From Symbiodinium kawagutii (taxonomy: Eukaryota > Sar > Dinophyceae > Suessiales > Symbiodiniaceae), in NCBI GenBank assembly GCA_009767595.1, contig VSDK01025600.1:328145-392144 (forward strand): a DNA stretch of 64,000 nt, in the 5' to 3' direction. Every line of letters begins with the position of its first letter. Position 1 is the stretch's first letter. Below are positions 11,801-23,542 of this stretch, piece by piece. Both the position numbers and the translations under genes were made by a program. Below the pieces are notes generated by a model. The model saw only the letters and a program-made list of their open reading frames with translations, ran no database searches and had not been told where the DNA came from.

Positions 11801-14800
11801 CAACGAAGCTACCATCGTCTGTTCCCAGCACCAAGTCCAGATCACCGTCACCATCAAAATCTACCATTTGAGGACGCAGCGAGCCTGTATCCAGGTAACC
11901 AATGTCATGGAAAGGGCTCTCAGCGCCCTGGACCTCCGAGAAGCTGTAATTGCTACCATTTCGGACTTGACGATAGAAGCGCATGGTGGCACCTAGCATG
12001 GAGTTGACCCAGGCCTCGTGGATTTCCTTACTGGTCCCGTTCCGGATCATCTCCTGAGTCACTTCACTCATATACTGAGGCGAGGGTACAGGGAAAGGCT
12101 GGTAGGCTTGAACCAAGTCCAAGTTGCCATCAACATCCAAGTCCACAAAGGTCCAGAAAGATCTAAAGTTGTCATCAATTCCGTAGAAAGGGCTGACGGG
12201 ATCTCCCACTTCCAGAATCTTGAACTTGCCGTTGTCGTTTCGCGAGTAGGCCAAGTTCGCGTGAACGATATCTAAATCACCATCACCATCAAGATCCACA
12301 ACGACATTTTTTGCCTGGTACATTGGACTCAGATATGTGGTGGTCCAAGCCACTGTGAAGTCAAGTTCAAGCTTGCCAAAGGGGTTGGCTGAGCCTCGCT
12401 GTTCTACCAAAACGCCATCGGTCTGCTGGAAATACTTGTATGTTTCATACCCGTTATTGAGGACCTGCAGGATACTGGATGGCGGGAGCACTACATCAAG
12501 TTTGCCATCAGAGTTCACGTCCACCAGGCTCACAGCCGTTTTCTTGGTAAGCGCATTCTTGACCAGCGTGAATGGGTTGTCTCTTCGGTGCACCTCCAAA
12601 AAAGTCTCCGAAGGGCTGTTGATGAACAGTCTCACTTTTGATCGGTCTACCAAGATCATGTCCATCTCCCCGTCTCCGTTCCAATCACCCAAAGTGGAAA
12701 GCTGGGTCTTGGCTGTGTTCATGGTGTTACCACCAGTGTTCTTGCCCACGGCATTGAACGGGTTGTCTGTGTCGAACAGCTCCTCAAGACTTCCATCACT
12801 TCTCCGCTCGAAGTACAAGTAACTGTCTCCGCTGGGCTTGATGATCGTGATGTCAACATCACCGTCTCCATCAAAGTCTGCCGCAATGTAGTCACGCGCT
12901 TTGGGCACCCCAAGTGCGTGCGCGAGGAATGTGCCATTGGAGAACTGCTCGCAAACATATACCTGCCCATGTGCGCACCCAACAGGAATCGAATCATGCT
13001 TTTGGGCCCCTAGCACTCGAAAGAGGGAAAGACTGGTCAAAAGGTCACCTGTTGCGGTTGATTGCGGATGGTTGTTCTTGGCATGGGTCCTTCGAGGGCG
13101 TCGCGCGCTGTCGTCGTTTTTTGCTCGGGTTGGGGTTGGGGTGGGCGGTGGGGTGTAATTAAGTTCGTCGCACGTTCATCCGCTGCACATGCTATACGTC
13201 ATGCTACGTCATGGTACGTCATGGTTGGGGTGGGGTTGGGGTTGGGGTGGGGTGTAATAACGTTCGTCACACGTTGCATCCGCTGCACATGCTATACGTC
13301 ATGCTACGTCATGCTACGTCACGCTACGTCATGGTTGGGTTGGGGTGGGGTTGGGGTTGGGGTGGGGTGTAATAAAGTTCGTCACACGTTGCATCCGCTG
13401 CACATGCTATACGTCATGCTACGTCACGCTACGTCATGGTTGGGGTACGTCATGGTGCGTCATGGTTGGGGTACGTCATGGTTGGGGTTGGGGTGGCCAA
13501 TGGCATGGACCAGTTGCGCAAGGCATTGGAGAAGAAGTACCGCAGAAAGTGAGTCAAAAAAACTTTTTTTGGCGTACGCTCTTGAGACACCCCGAAATGA
13601 AAATGGTCCGAAACTCAGATCTTAACACAAGTTGTGCGTCAAAAACGCGCGACGCCCTGGCAGGACCCATCCCTTGTTCTTGCCTTCCATGTTCCTTGCA
13701 GGCCCAGTCCCAGAGGGTTACGCAAGGCATCCACGAATGCAAGGATCAATTTGACCGGCTTTCGCAGTGATGAGCTTACGCAATTGAGCGAATCATGCTG
13801 CGAATCATGTTTTGACTCATGCAGTCGATGATGTTCACTAGCCGTGCACAAAATTTAGAACGCATCCGTAGCAAAAAACACTCATCAGCTATGCTCAAGC
13901 GTGGCTCGCGCTACACATCAGATTAAGGGTTTGAAGTGGAGCATTTTTGAGAGAAATTTCATTCCTGTCAGAAACATTGGCGCGGGAAAAAGCCTCCTGC
14001 AAACTTTCTTTTATTATTTCCCTAGAAGCCAGCCTTTTGGTTGCCTATGTTTCCTGGCGTTCCTCTTTCATCTCAAACCTTTGAGCTTCAAACAAGAGAT
14101 GAGTCGTCTTTGAAACGAACAAAGGGGTTGTTGGTTTCCCAACTTCTGCACCTCCTCGGCAGCAATGATTTTGAGCATGTCCAGATCGCCATCACCATCC
14201 CAATCCAAAAATGTTGGATGACCCACCAAGCCAAAATTGCCAAAATCCACGTTTGACTGACCTTCCTGGCGATACGGGAAAAGAGAGGAAGACAGCCCCC
14301 TGAAAGGATTCTCCTCTGCTTCCAGAAGCTTGAAACCTGAAGGTGTCTGAATGCAAATATTGACTCCGAAATCTTCACTGTCAAAGCCCACGATGTCCTT
14401 CTTCCCGTCTCCATCAAAGTCGACAAAACTGAAATGTCTGTTCCAGAGGATAGGGCAAGAAATATTTGGTGGGCCACTGAGTTCAATGACTGTGTCATCG
14501 GCTTGGTGTTCAAAATAGCGAGGCTTGACTTCTTCACCATCGTCTCCGGTCGCCCCATCACTAACCAAAGCCAAATCCAAGTCTCCGTCCAGGTCCCAGT
14601 CAGCAAGAACTGGATGAAAGTCGTTGTTCAGCTTGGCGTTGATGTTGAAGATGAGGATGGCACCAAGGTCAATCGCATCAAGAGGAATTGAATCCGAGGC
14701 TGATGCCCTTGGCACTGTCAACCCTGTGGATGTGCGCTCAAAGACTTTCAAAGGCCCGTCAAATCCTCCGATAACTGCATCTTTGTCGCCATCCTGGTCC

Positions 14801-15835
14801 ACGTCCACAAGCGAGAGTCCAGAGCCTTTGAACTTCATGCAGAGCAAGTTCCAAAGCACCAAATCAAATGTGGTTTGCGCACTTGCAGTTCCATCAGCAA
14901 GTTGCAAATGAACCTCCACACTGCAGGAGCTTCCAAACCACTGACCTATACTTCTCTTCAAGACTTTGGCCATGAGTATCAAGTCCATGCGCCCATCTCC
15001 GTCCCAATCTTCCATCAAAGGTCTCATGGTATGGGTCTTTTCAATCACGGATTGAAATGGACTGGTCGAGTTGTCCACAAGCATCAGCTTGCCGTTCGAT
15101 TCCTCAAAATGCCGCATTGGCACAGATGCTGCAGAGCCACTAGAAACCAGAACATCAAAGTTCCCATCGGCATCCCAATCAGCCACGGCCAGATCAGTAC
15201 AAGCACCCTTTTCTGTATAAATGTGTCCGAAGGGGTTGTCTTCCTTTTCTTTCTCAAGAAGACGACCGCCACGCTGCGTCTCGTAGTACTTGATTCCGTC
15301 CTGGAAGTGACCGTGCTGAAATCCTACATCCCTCAATTCCCACATCTTCCCTCTGACAAAGGTGAAGGCAATACCATTTGGATCAAACAAACTACAGGGA
15401 GTGAATGGGAAAACATGGGAAAACCCTCGGGGCCCATTTGGGCCTCTCCTCTGTCCCGACTATCAAGTCAAGCCGTCCATCCTTGTTCCAGTCTACCACT
15501 GCTGGCCGGCAATAGGAACTGAAAATGCCTTCGAAAGGACCGCCCTCCATCTTCACAAATTGATTGCCAGAGGTGAACTCAAAGAGCGAAAGTTCATGCG
15601 TGCCCCTCAAAATCACGTCCAAATCTCCATCATTGTCCCAATCCACAACGATTGGTTCGTCCTGGAATCCGGTCTCAATGTCCTGAAAAGCGAGGAACGG
15701 ATTGGTATCTGAGGCTGCTCGGACAAAATGCCTTGACTGCCCGCGGCAGCCGGTGCGGTTGCTGGTTTCGCACCACCAGCTCCGCACCGGCAACGGCAGG
15801 AGAAGAAGGTTGACCCAAAGGCCAAAGCACTTCAT
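8819..15835 (-). CDS. Receptor-like FG-GAP / ephrin-receptor-like membrane protein, copy B (complete)
   Basis: Eight exons join without a stop into 1,598 residues: 15835-15449, 15300-14152, 12962-11813, 11690-11304, 11087-10598, 10379-9584, 9441-9167 and 8981-8819. Order: signal peptide (1-19); 15 FG-GAP/VCBS repeats (about 60-940), each with a DxDxDG loop, often preceded by an NPF or SPF turn; ephrin-receptor-like Cys-rich repeats (about 960-1240; CVPCEAGTFPS, CPPGAV); one membrane span (about 1246-1267, LYTVLFALAFLLSMLLVSAI); and a cytoplasmic region ending with WWCVFVNNQF, IWCIFEVFVACQR and IPTTVILPELE. This implies a type I surface receptor or adhesion protein; the role is inferred. Donors are GA (intron 1), GT (2, 3) and GC (4-7), all with AG acceptors. 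Start choice: the Met directly precedes the signal peptide and is conserved in all three copies. The tail after DAIE differs from copy C. The ligand and the cytoplasmic activity cannot be read from the sequence. Confidence 0.9.
13140..13510. repeat. 115-bp G-rich tandem repeat in gene B intron 2
   Basis: About three imperfect copies, the last two 115 bp apart (anchor ACGTTGCATCCGCTGCACAT at 13271 and 13386). Each combines runs of TTGGGG/TGGGG with clustered TACGTCA words. It accounts for part of the extra length of this intron compared with copy A (0.5 kb). Confidence 0.85.
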
Positions 15836-18330
15836 GGCGGCCAGGCGAGGCGGGCTCTGTCGGTCAGGGTTTGAAGCTTCAAAAACTACAAACGACTGAA
15901 CAACTGTTCAACATGTTCAACCAGGTCATACAACAAGGTTGCGCTTGCATTTGTTCTACTGCAGCAGCCCAGGCTGAGCACGTAGGAAAGGGACCTGAAG
16001 ATGGATTCCAAACCTCAACGCTTCATAACACTTCCAAGTTTTGCGCCAAGCACATTTGCTGAGAACTTTTCTTGTCTTGCAGAATTCTTTTTCCAACCTA
16101 TCCAAATTCTGGGAAAATGACCGTCGTTCTATGCTTAAATCAGCAAGGCTCGTCACATCTTATCACTCTTGATTTTTGCAAGTTCCTTGACCGATGGTGT
16201 TTCTTCTGACGGACACTCGAATCCCTCATTCCTTCAGCTGTCTCAAACGCCCCGCTTGGTGTTCTTGTGAATGAAAAGACCCAACCTGAGAATGAAAAGA
16301 CCCAACCAGCTGAATGTATTCCACCCTCTCTCGAAAGCGTCATTGGCTACCACAGATGATCCAAGGCATGGCGCGTAATTCAAAGTGGCGCAAGACCTTG
16401 AAACAGCTGTTTGGATTGGAGAATTCTTCGGGCCGAACCGTTTCCCCAAGGTTGACGCTCGATTGCATTGACGTTCAGCCCAAGTCACACATACATCGTA
16501 ATATGTTTGCGTCATAAGTACGTCGAAATACATTTGCGGATGGAGCACAAACAACTGCATAAATACAGTTACGTTTTCAGATGCTGCACAACGATTGCAG
16601 CAAAGCAACACAGAGCAGTCCTCAGGATGCTCAATCAGGTCTCGAGGCCGTCTGGCTCCAAGGTGCTTCATCTTCAAAACATGCCGCTCCGTCGCAGTCA
16701 CTCATCTCTCAGAAATCAGCAAACACGGAAAGTTCTGCCAAGAGGCTGCTAGCCGCTACGAGGACCGGAATGCTTGTCCCCAACTTCAGCGTCTTGTCAG
16801 CATCCTCTCACTCAGCAAAGGCTTCAAACATGAGGAAAAAACAGTTTTGTCTTCCTTGATGCTTCGAGTTCTGCTTCCAGTGCTGAACCATCCTGCTTTT
16901 TTGAATTCAGAATCAACTTGTTCTTATTTCTTGGTCACATCGAGAAATGTCCTCCGCTGCGCCAACTCCATCTTGCCATGCAAAAACAGCCTGGTCATAC
17001 AATCGTGAGCGCACAAATGCCCTGAGGTATTGCAACCTAGGCGTTTGCAATGAAACCGGGTCTATCTTCACTGAGTGGAATGCTCCTATACCAATCTGAT
17101 TCAAAGAGTGCAGAGTTGCAAGGTTCTATGGGGTTTGTTCAAGGATTGTTTTGGTGTTGGTTCAAAGTGTGTTTTGGCCTTGGTGTGTCAAAAACTTCTT
17201 TGGAGTTGAGTCGTTTGGACAGCACTAAGTCACTAAACTTGTCTGGGGCCCAGGCGTGCATCATATTGCTTGCTGGGACCAGTGCACAGCACCGCGATTC
17301 TCATGACGTCCAATCTACAAGAACAAACGAGGGCACAAACAACATCAAACAACCACAACCTTGGTCATTGCATGTCCTTGCTGCCTTCCTTCCTGTACAG
17401 ATCATTTCAGTCCCTGGTTCTTCTTCGCTCCGATGCTTATCACAATGATATCAGTGGGTCCCAATGCCAATGCAGTCTGCTTTGCTTCTTGTCAGCTTTG
17501 ACCATTTGCAGTCGACTTTGCTTCCGAGAACTGAAGCGGCAACTACAATATCCCCACAAAGTGCCCGCAGCCACCTACACTTAAGTGTGGATGGATCCTG
17601 GATTGGAACTTTCACTGCCATGGTCCTCAGTTGTCTTCAGACACTGCACTCGAAACCGCCCTGAACCACAACGGCAATGATCCCAAAAACACACTGACTG
17701 CGCGAGCAAATCCAGGATGCAGGCTGAAAACTAAGCATGTCGATGTCTGAACATATCAGCATAAACAAACGTAGGCCAACAACACGCTTCCAGCAGTAGG
17801 AATCCACAATGCGTGGCATGCACATGTTTTGCATGTTGTTTGAAAAACTGTCATCTAAGCATGAAAGCTACCGCTAATGCTGAAAGTGGAGGCAAACACG
17901 ATTCCAAGTAGCTGTAGCGCACGCATTGACATGAGCCCACGAAAGGTGCCTCAACTTTTTTTGGTTTTTGTGGAGAGCAGAGGCTCAGTCTCAGAGGGCA
18001 ACAAATAGAATTTGCAGCCCTCTGTAGCAATCGAACCTGACTGCACGATTGCCAACAAATATGAAGCAATCCATGTCGCCCCACGCTAAAACAATATTTC
18101 GGCATAGCGGCATTGCGCTCATTGGAATTTGCATGAACTTGCCATGCCCGACTAGGCATCAGCCACGCGACTTGCACAAATGCGCGGCTCCCGAGCTGCG
18201 GCGGTGAGAAAAACAAAAAATTCTACCAACACACTCTGGTGGCGTGAAGGGTCGCATGAGACTCAGTGTACTTAGTAACGAAGCCTGCTGCAAGTAAAAT
18301 AATTGAGACGCCATCCGAGGAGCCTCGAAG
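15836..18330. other. Gene B 5' flank and spacer
   Basis: No gene supported. 15.84-17.83 kb aligns in blocks with 36.1-38.79 kb upstream of gene C. Shared blocks include AACATGCCGCTCCGTCGCAG at 16.68 and 37.62 kb, and a block around CTCCGATGCYYATCAC at 17.43 and 38.36 kb. Frames here are not conserved between copies. Confidence 0.5.
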
Positions 18331-18870
18331 TCACTCAGGATTACACCAGTGATTGAAGTGCTTGGAGGTTGTGTTTGAAGACATGTCGCAAAGGTCCCGA
18401 GTGGAGGGAAGTTGTGAATCGGTCTCTGTCACGACGATGCTTTGCGTCGTCCTCTCACTTTGCTCCTTGCTTAGCTCACCTGGCTCCTCAGTCCTAGCTG
18501 TGCTTTGATCCTTTTGCTGCAGGAAGGCGATGACTTCGCACCAAAGCGCTCTCTCCACAGTTTCGTTCACATATCCGAAGGACTGATGTTTTTCCTGGAT
18601 GTGCTTTTTGATGGCATCTGCATCGGCCTCGATCGAAGCTTTTGCCTGCATCCAAACATTTTCAATAAAACACGTGCCTCAATTAAGCTGGACGAACAAT
18701 CTACAAGGAACATGGTTCCAAAGGTGCTTCATGCTTTCCTACCTTTTATGCTGCAAAGTCCCGAGCCTTCTCAGCATCAACACGGCATTGCTCAGTCAAG
18801 TCCTTCAAAGACTTGCCGTGCAAAAATTTGGTGTAACATGCCTTGTCTAATGGGAACGGGACAAGAAGCA
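18331..18870 (-). CDS. Small helical protein of unknown family, copy next to gene B
   Basis: Two exons are visible. The upstream one (about 18870-18752) reads LVPFPLDKACYTKFLHGK and continues KSLKDLTEQCRVDAEKARDFA. The last exon (18645-18331) gives 104 residues: AKASIEADADAIKKHIQEKH, then QSFGYVNETVERALWCEVIA, then a polar Ser/Thr/Glu-rich tail ending at a stop. The intron is GC-AG (GCA|GCATAAAAGG...GATGCAG|GCA). Conservation with the copy at 6.1 kb is stronger in the reading frame than in the flanks, which supports coding. The 5' end is uncertain: an in-frame ATG lies at the start of MLLVPFPLDK, but further exons upstream are possible. The sequence looks helical and soluble, with no membrane span or signal peptide. 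I know no matching family. It was duplicated together with the receptor gene that follows it. Confidence 0.6.
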
Positions 18871-18879
18871 TGTCTAACT

Positions 18880-20149
18880 ATCCATCCACCCCAGTCACAA
18901 GCGTAACCGTCGTATCCACTACCACCTCGCGATGTGTGCGCAAGCGAAGTCACATTCATGCTGCACCCCAACCCACCCCAACCCACCCCAACCCACCCCA
19001 ACCCACCCCAACCCACCGACCCACTCACCCCATTCACCAGCATAGCCATCGTATCCACTACCACCTCGCGTTGTGTGCGCAAGCGAAGTCACGTCCATGC
19101 TACACCCCACCCCAATCACAAAGTAGGCAGCATATCCACTATCTCTTCTCGCGTGCACCAGAGAAGTTCCCCATCCATGTTGCACCCCACCCGCCCCCCA
19201 CCCCACCCCAATCACGAGTGTGAGCATTGTATCCAATACCTTGCATCACGTGCACAAACGGAACGGTAGCAACGGTGCTGGGAGCGCTAACAACGCTGGT
19301 AGCCCAAACATTCATCATTTAAAACTTTGGCAGGCAACCCTAGGGCTGGAGGGACGAGCTGATTACATATCACACTCAACCTAACATTACATATCACACT
19401 CAACCTAACTTTGGCCCTTGGAATTTGAATACTTTGCTAAAGCCAGTTGGAAGCTAAGAGGACTGCAGTACAGCTGTGTGGGGTGTGGGTCGGTTCAGGT
19501 TTGGGTGGACAGGGAGATGGGGGTTGATTTGGGCTGCATGGGCTTCGGGAGATTGTAACGTGAGGCCTCGAGGAAGGTCGACGAAGGCTAGGTTCGACAG
19601 GAAGAATGGGAAGCAGCAGTCGCAAAATATGGACAAACATGTCTTGGGTTTGGTGATCTGGTTTTGAAATGTTTTGAATACATGCGGAGAAATATCAAAG
19701 GACAGTCGAGCTGTCAACTGTGAAGTATGGACATCCTTTAGGAACCATTTGCGTAACATTTTAGGCTCAGAGCATTCACCAAAACGTAAGCACAGCTGGC
19801 AGCCCAGTTGAAAGCAATCCGGCAGCTGCATCTAATCGGCATACAGTGTCTGGTTTTGTTGCTGGGCGGCGCTTCCATGCAGAAGGAATATGCTGATAAT
19901 GTTATGATGAACCATCAGGTGCATCATGTGCAGCCACACAAGGAGAAGCAGACACCTTGACCAGAATATGCAGATGTCATTGTCAATCTGCACTACATCC
20001 GGCCCCTTGAGAGTAAACGCCCGCACCCTTGCTCGCAAAAGACATGCCGGGACCGTCCCTCTCAAGTAGATAGGCAACTGGGTACTGCCAAGGAAATCCA
20101 GAACAAGAAAAAGAGAGAGAGAGAGAGAAAAAAAAAAAAAGAAGGTGAG
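18880..20149. other. Array spacer with C-rich repeats and a purine tract
   Basis: No gene supported. It holds a C-rich minisatellite (18.9-19.22 kb), a segment homologous to 7.4-8.4 kb, and a GA/A purine tract at about 20105-20145 that corresponds to the purine-rich stretch at 8.35-8.39 kb. The purine tract ends close to the point where the 4.4 kb insertion begins. Confidence 0.45.
18900..19225. repeat. C-rich minisatellite (CCCCAACCCA) with flanking duplicated block
   Basis: 18958-19018 holds about six copies of a 10-bp CCCCAACCCA unit. The block ATCCACTACCACCTCGCG with TGTGTGCGCAAGCGAAGTCA occurs before and after it (18914 and 19050), with a decayed third copy near 19135. On the minus strand this is G-rich and resembles the repeat in gene B intron 2. 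Confidence 0.85.
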
Positions 20150-20836
20150 AACGTCTGGAAATCACATCTTGTTTGGACTATGTTCAAATATAATATTTTC
20201 CTCTTGGCTGTCTACATGGTTCTTTCTCACTCGCGTTCATTCGAATTCAATCCATTGGGTACCCTGGCTCCCGTCAGCATTGGCTGAAATTCAAATTTAA
20301 GACCTGTACATTCATTTTCATCAGTATGAGTGAGGTTCCCTTTCTGTACCAGCTTCTATTTGAATTTTGGGCAGCGATACAGCTGCGATGGATTTAATTC
20401 CAATTTGAGCCTACGTGATTCCACGGTGTGTTAAATTTGAATCTGAGACTGCTCCCAACTTACACATTGCAGCATCATGTCATAGTTTTCAGTCTCCATG
20501 GGGCTTGTCCAGACTGCGTCCCCTGGGTAGTCTTGGCTCATAGCAGTTGGTTTCATAGTTTTTCCCGAGTGTGACGTTAGTCTTTCCCGGGTAGCACGCA
20601 GATGGCTCAGCCTGTGGCTGGTAGCCCTGCCAGGCAGCGAGAGGCATGGAGCTTGCCTGGGAAGAAGTGGGCAGTGACCTGTCATTAAGGCAGGTCGAAA
20701 GTGGTTGCGGGCCTATGATGTTCTTCACAAGCTATTTGCCAACAGTTCGCATGACGAGGGCTTGACCTTGATAGCTCGTTGTCGTTCTTGCCTGTCTTGC
20801 GACAAACAGCACTTTTCTATTTTTCTTTTGATGCAG

Positions 20837-21167
20837 ATGGTCTTCTGAAAGTGGAAATCACTGGAGCTTGTGGAGATCAGAAAACCTGGAACTGTTGAAG
20901 CGCGTGCGGGCAAAAGCTCTTGCACAGCACAGTCCTGCTCAAGCTGTGAAGCTGATGCGCCGACAGGGTATGCCGGAGGAAGAAATCCCTGAGGAATTGC
21001 AAGTGAAGAACATGCGTTACAAGTTGAGCAAGGACAAGAAATTGCCAGTGGTGCCGGTGGAGTCACTAGACGATTTGCGGAAATTTCTGGATCAAACTCC
21101 AGAGGGTACAAAGGTGCTGCAGGAGCATGTGGCTAAGCGAGGAGAAGATAGTCATTCCATTGGCTGA
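20837..21167 (+). CDS. Exon of unknown plus-strand gene in the insertion
   Basis: The frame is open from a likely acceptor (TTTTGATGCAG|) to a TGA at 21165-21167. It reads WRSENLELLKRVRAKALAQH, then SPAQAVKLMRRQGMPEEEIP, then LPVVPVESLDDLRKFLDQTP. Codon use and the regular alternation of charged and hydrophobic residues look coding. No Met begins the frame, so this is probably an internal or 3' exon. The Ala/Arg helix followed by a Pro/Glu-rich turn is vaguely like the DNA-binding region of MULE-type transposases, but this is not a firm assignment. A GC donor (CATTG|GCTGAC) just before the stop is possible. Confidence 0.4.
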
Positions 21168-21242
21168 CTCTGAGAAAAGAAACGAGACTTGAGATCCAAG
21201 GGGGGGTGAACGAAAGCTGCCGGGTTGTCAAAAGAAGGCGTA

Positions 21243-21534
21243 ACGAAGTTGGGAAAAGATGGGTTGGTAAGAATCTGATTGGTGACAAAATGTATTGGTG
21301 GGATTCTGTTTAGTAAGAAAATGTGTTGGTCGCATATTGTTTGGCAAAAATGGGTTTGGTAAGAAAATTTGTTGGGAAAGATCTGTTTGGTAAGAAAATG
21401 TGTGTTGGTAGGATTCTGTTTGGCAAGAATCGGTTTGGTAAGAAAATATTTTTTGGTAATAATTGCTAAGAATCGGTTTGGTAAGAGAATATGTTGGTAA
21501 GAATTTGTTTGGTAAGACATGCATTGGAAAAAAT
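21243..21534. repeat. TTTGGTAAGAA minisatellite next to an assembly gap
   Basis: A degenerate unit around TGTTTGGTAAGAAAATG is repeated with variable spacing. It produces spurious minus-strand frames rich in PNQ/TKQI words. It ends at the 53-base N gap (21535-21587). Confidence 0.85.
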
Positions 21535-21587
21535 NNNNNNNNNNNNNNNNNNNNNNNNNNNNNNNNNNNNNNNNNNNNNNNNNNNNN
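21535..21587. other. Assembly gap (53 N)
   Basis: Run of N followed directly by a G homopolymer of about 14 bases (21588-21603). The gap lies between a minisatellite and poly-G, which suggests a sequencing drop-out. Confidence 0.95.
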
Positions 21588-22505
21588 GGAGGGGGGGGGG
21601 GGGTTTTGCGTGAGATTCACGTTGTTGGCCTGCTGACCGTCCCCCCGAACCCCCAAGGTAAGAACTAGCTAACGCTACCCAAACTCGAGCTGCTGAACGC
21701 AGCTTTCGTGATTTTGCAGGAGTCAGCCCTTCCGGCCTTCTTGATGGAATACACGTTTCAGCTGTGCAGGGAAGGCTTAGTGGTTGGAAGCTGTGGCCCT
21801 GTAGGGCTACATGTCTCTGAAAGTCACCAACCCTCGATTTCTTCCCTGTGATGGTGATGATTAGCACAAGTGAGGACGAATTCGCCCAGCAGCTGTTGAT
21901 GCATTTGTGGCTTTTAAGCTGTCACGACCTGGGCCTAGAGGTGGACGCGGGGTTTCTTGATTGCAGCTGATTTCATGCAGTGCAGAATGCCCGTAAACAG
22001 TCTGAGCTGGGCATCAACTCCAGGAGATGTTTGTAGCATGTTTCTGGGTTTTTAAACACGTGCCTTGATTTTTAGTTTTGACATATGGACTGCACATGGG
22101 AAACCGTCCCGCAGGGTTGTAACATATGGAGATTGTCCTCCATTTTTTCGTTGCTGGGCTTCGTTGTCTGAATACCGGTCTGGTATTCGCTCAGTAGCGG
22201 ACGATGATTGGTGGGTAAATTGGGTTTTCTCGCTCGCTTGGTTCTTATGAGCTGTCTACTGGAACATTCCTGGCTGATAATTCAGCTGGTTATTGGATGA
22301 GCGTGTGAGTTGTTATGTTGGGTTTTAATGGCTGTCCATTGGTGGTGATTGTGTCTTCATTGGTTGGTCGCTGGTTGTTGGTGAAGTGTTCATTTTTTGC
22401 TTGCTTGACCCGAATGGATGTAATTGGAAGGTAGTTGGTTCGTGATTGTCGTTCTTGCGCGCAGCGCAAAATCAATAGTGAACTATTATTGCACATGGAC
22501 ATGAT

Positions 22506-22752
22506 GTGAAGCAGAACATCACTGTAGAGCCTGGACGGCGTTGCAAAGACACTGGTCAGCCTTGTTTGAAGAACAAGGGGGGCTGCGCTCAGCGATCGCT
22601 CTGCGAAGCCCTTCAAAGCAGGGTCAAGAATGGGCACTACGATGGTTTGAGAACGAAGATTGAAGAACTTGGAGGGAGCGGCTGCACAGCATACGGAAGC
22701 GAACTGCTGCAGCTGGTGGTTCTGCAAGTGATGAAGAGGCAAGGCAGCTGGT

Positions 22753-22753
<1 letters not shown>
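22506..22753 (+). CDS. Exon of unknown plus-strand gene ending at a CAT repeat
   Basis: The open frame reads RRCKDTGQPCLKNKGGCAQR, then SLCEALQSRVKNGHYDGLRT and LLQLVVLQVMKRQ. It then runs into a CAT/CAC trinucleotide tract, where the frame gives only poly-histidine. The Cys spacing could bind zinc, but I recognise no family. The exon probably ends near GAAGAG|GCAAGG (about 22741), a GC donor. The poly-His extension is therefore most likely intronic. A continuation at 23444-23514 (AQRLKRLERQDLIERFRAAG, then a stop) follows a TTGCAG acceptor, but the phases I could test do not join cleanly. Confidence 0.35.
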
Positions 22754-22783
<30 letters not shown>

Positions 22784-22805
22784 GCATCATCACCACCACC
22801 ACCAG

Positions 22806-22853
<48 letters not shown>

Positions 22854-22860
22854 TGTCGTG

Positions 22861-22892
<32 letters not shown>

Positions 22893-23051
22893 CGTCATCA
22901 CCATCACCATCACCATCATCATCATCACCGTCATCATCGTGACCATCATTCTCATCTTCACCATCATCGCCCGCGCTGCATTTTCCCCATCATCCACTTC
23001 ATCACCGTCATCATTTTACTATCACCACCACCATCATCACCACCATCACCC
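22754..23051. repeat. CAT/CAC/CGT trinucleotide microsatellite
   Basis: Long CAT runs, interrupted by CAC and CGT/CGC triplets, continue in decayed form to about 23.05 kb. All poly-His, poly-Met and poly-Ile frames here come from the repeat. Confidence 0.9.
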
Positions 23052-23542
23052 TTATCTCACAGGGAACCTAATGCATGTACACATTGCAAAGGATTGTGAA
23101 CAAGTGTTCCTCAGAGGAATATGTATATATCCAGGTAAATGTTTTTTCATCAACAGATTTATGTAATTATGTATGTGTGTGTGTGACGTGATGTCTTTGT
23201 AGATATTGAAATGTAGTGATTTGCCGTGTGTACAGTATCTCTGATTCTAAATATCTTAAATCACTTGATTATCTGTTTATCTATCTATTTATCTATGTTT
23301 TTTGATCTCTACTTCTCTGTCTCTCTGAGCAAAGATTGGCCGACCGATTCTGCTTTCTTCAGAATATAGTTGAAGATTAGGTAACCACATGCATGGATAG
23401 ATCAGCCAACTTTGATTCACTCCGAACTGGTGTCTTGTTGCAGGCGCAACGATTGAAGCGCTTGGAGAGGCAAGATCTCATCGAGCGTTTCCGTGCAGCA
23501 GGTGCCAGAGGCTGATTTCTGTCTTCAACTTGAGACCAAACT

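Noticed and set aside
1..16000. Bacterial origin of the FG-GAP genes
   Set aside because: VCBS/FG-GAP repeats are common in bacteria, but these genes have introns with conserved phases, signal peptides and ephrin-receptor-like Cys repeats, so they are eukaryotic here.
21152..21656. Minus-strand frames rich in NPTNTHFLTKQ words
   Set aside because: Derived from the TTTGGTAAGAA minisatellite and partly from the N gap.
22506..23099. Poly-histidine extension of the plus-strand frame, and poly-Met/Thr frames on the other strand
   Set aside because: Produced by the CAT/CAC microsatellite. Only the part before 22754 looks coding.
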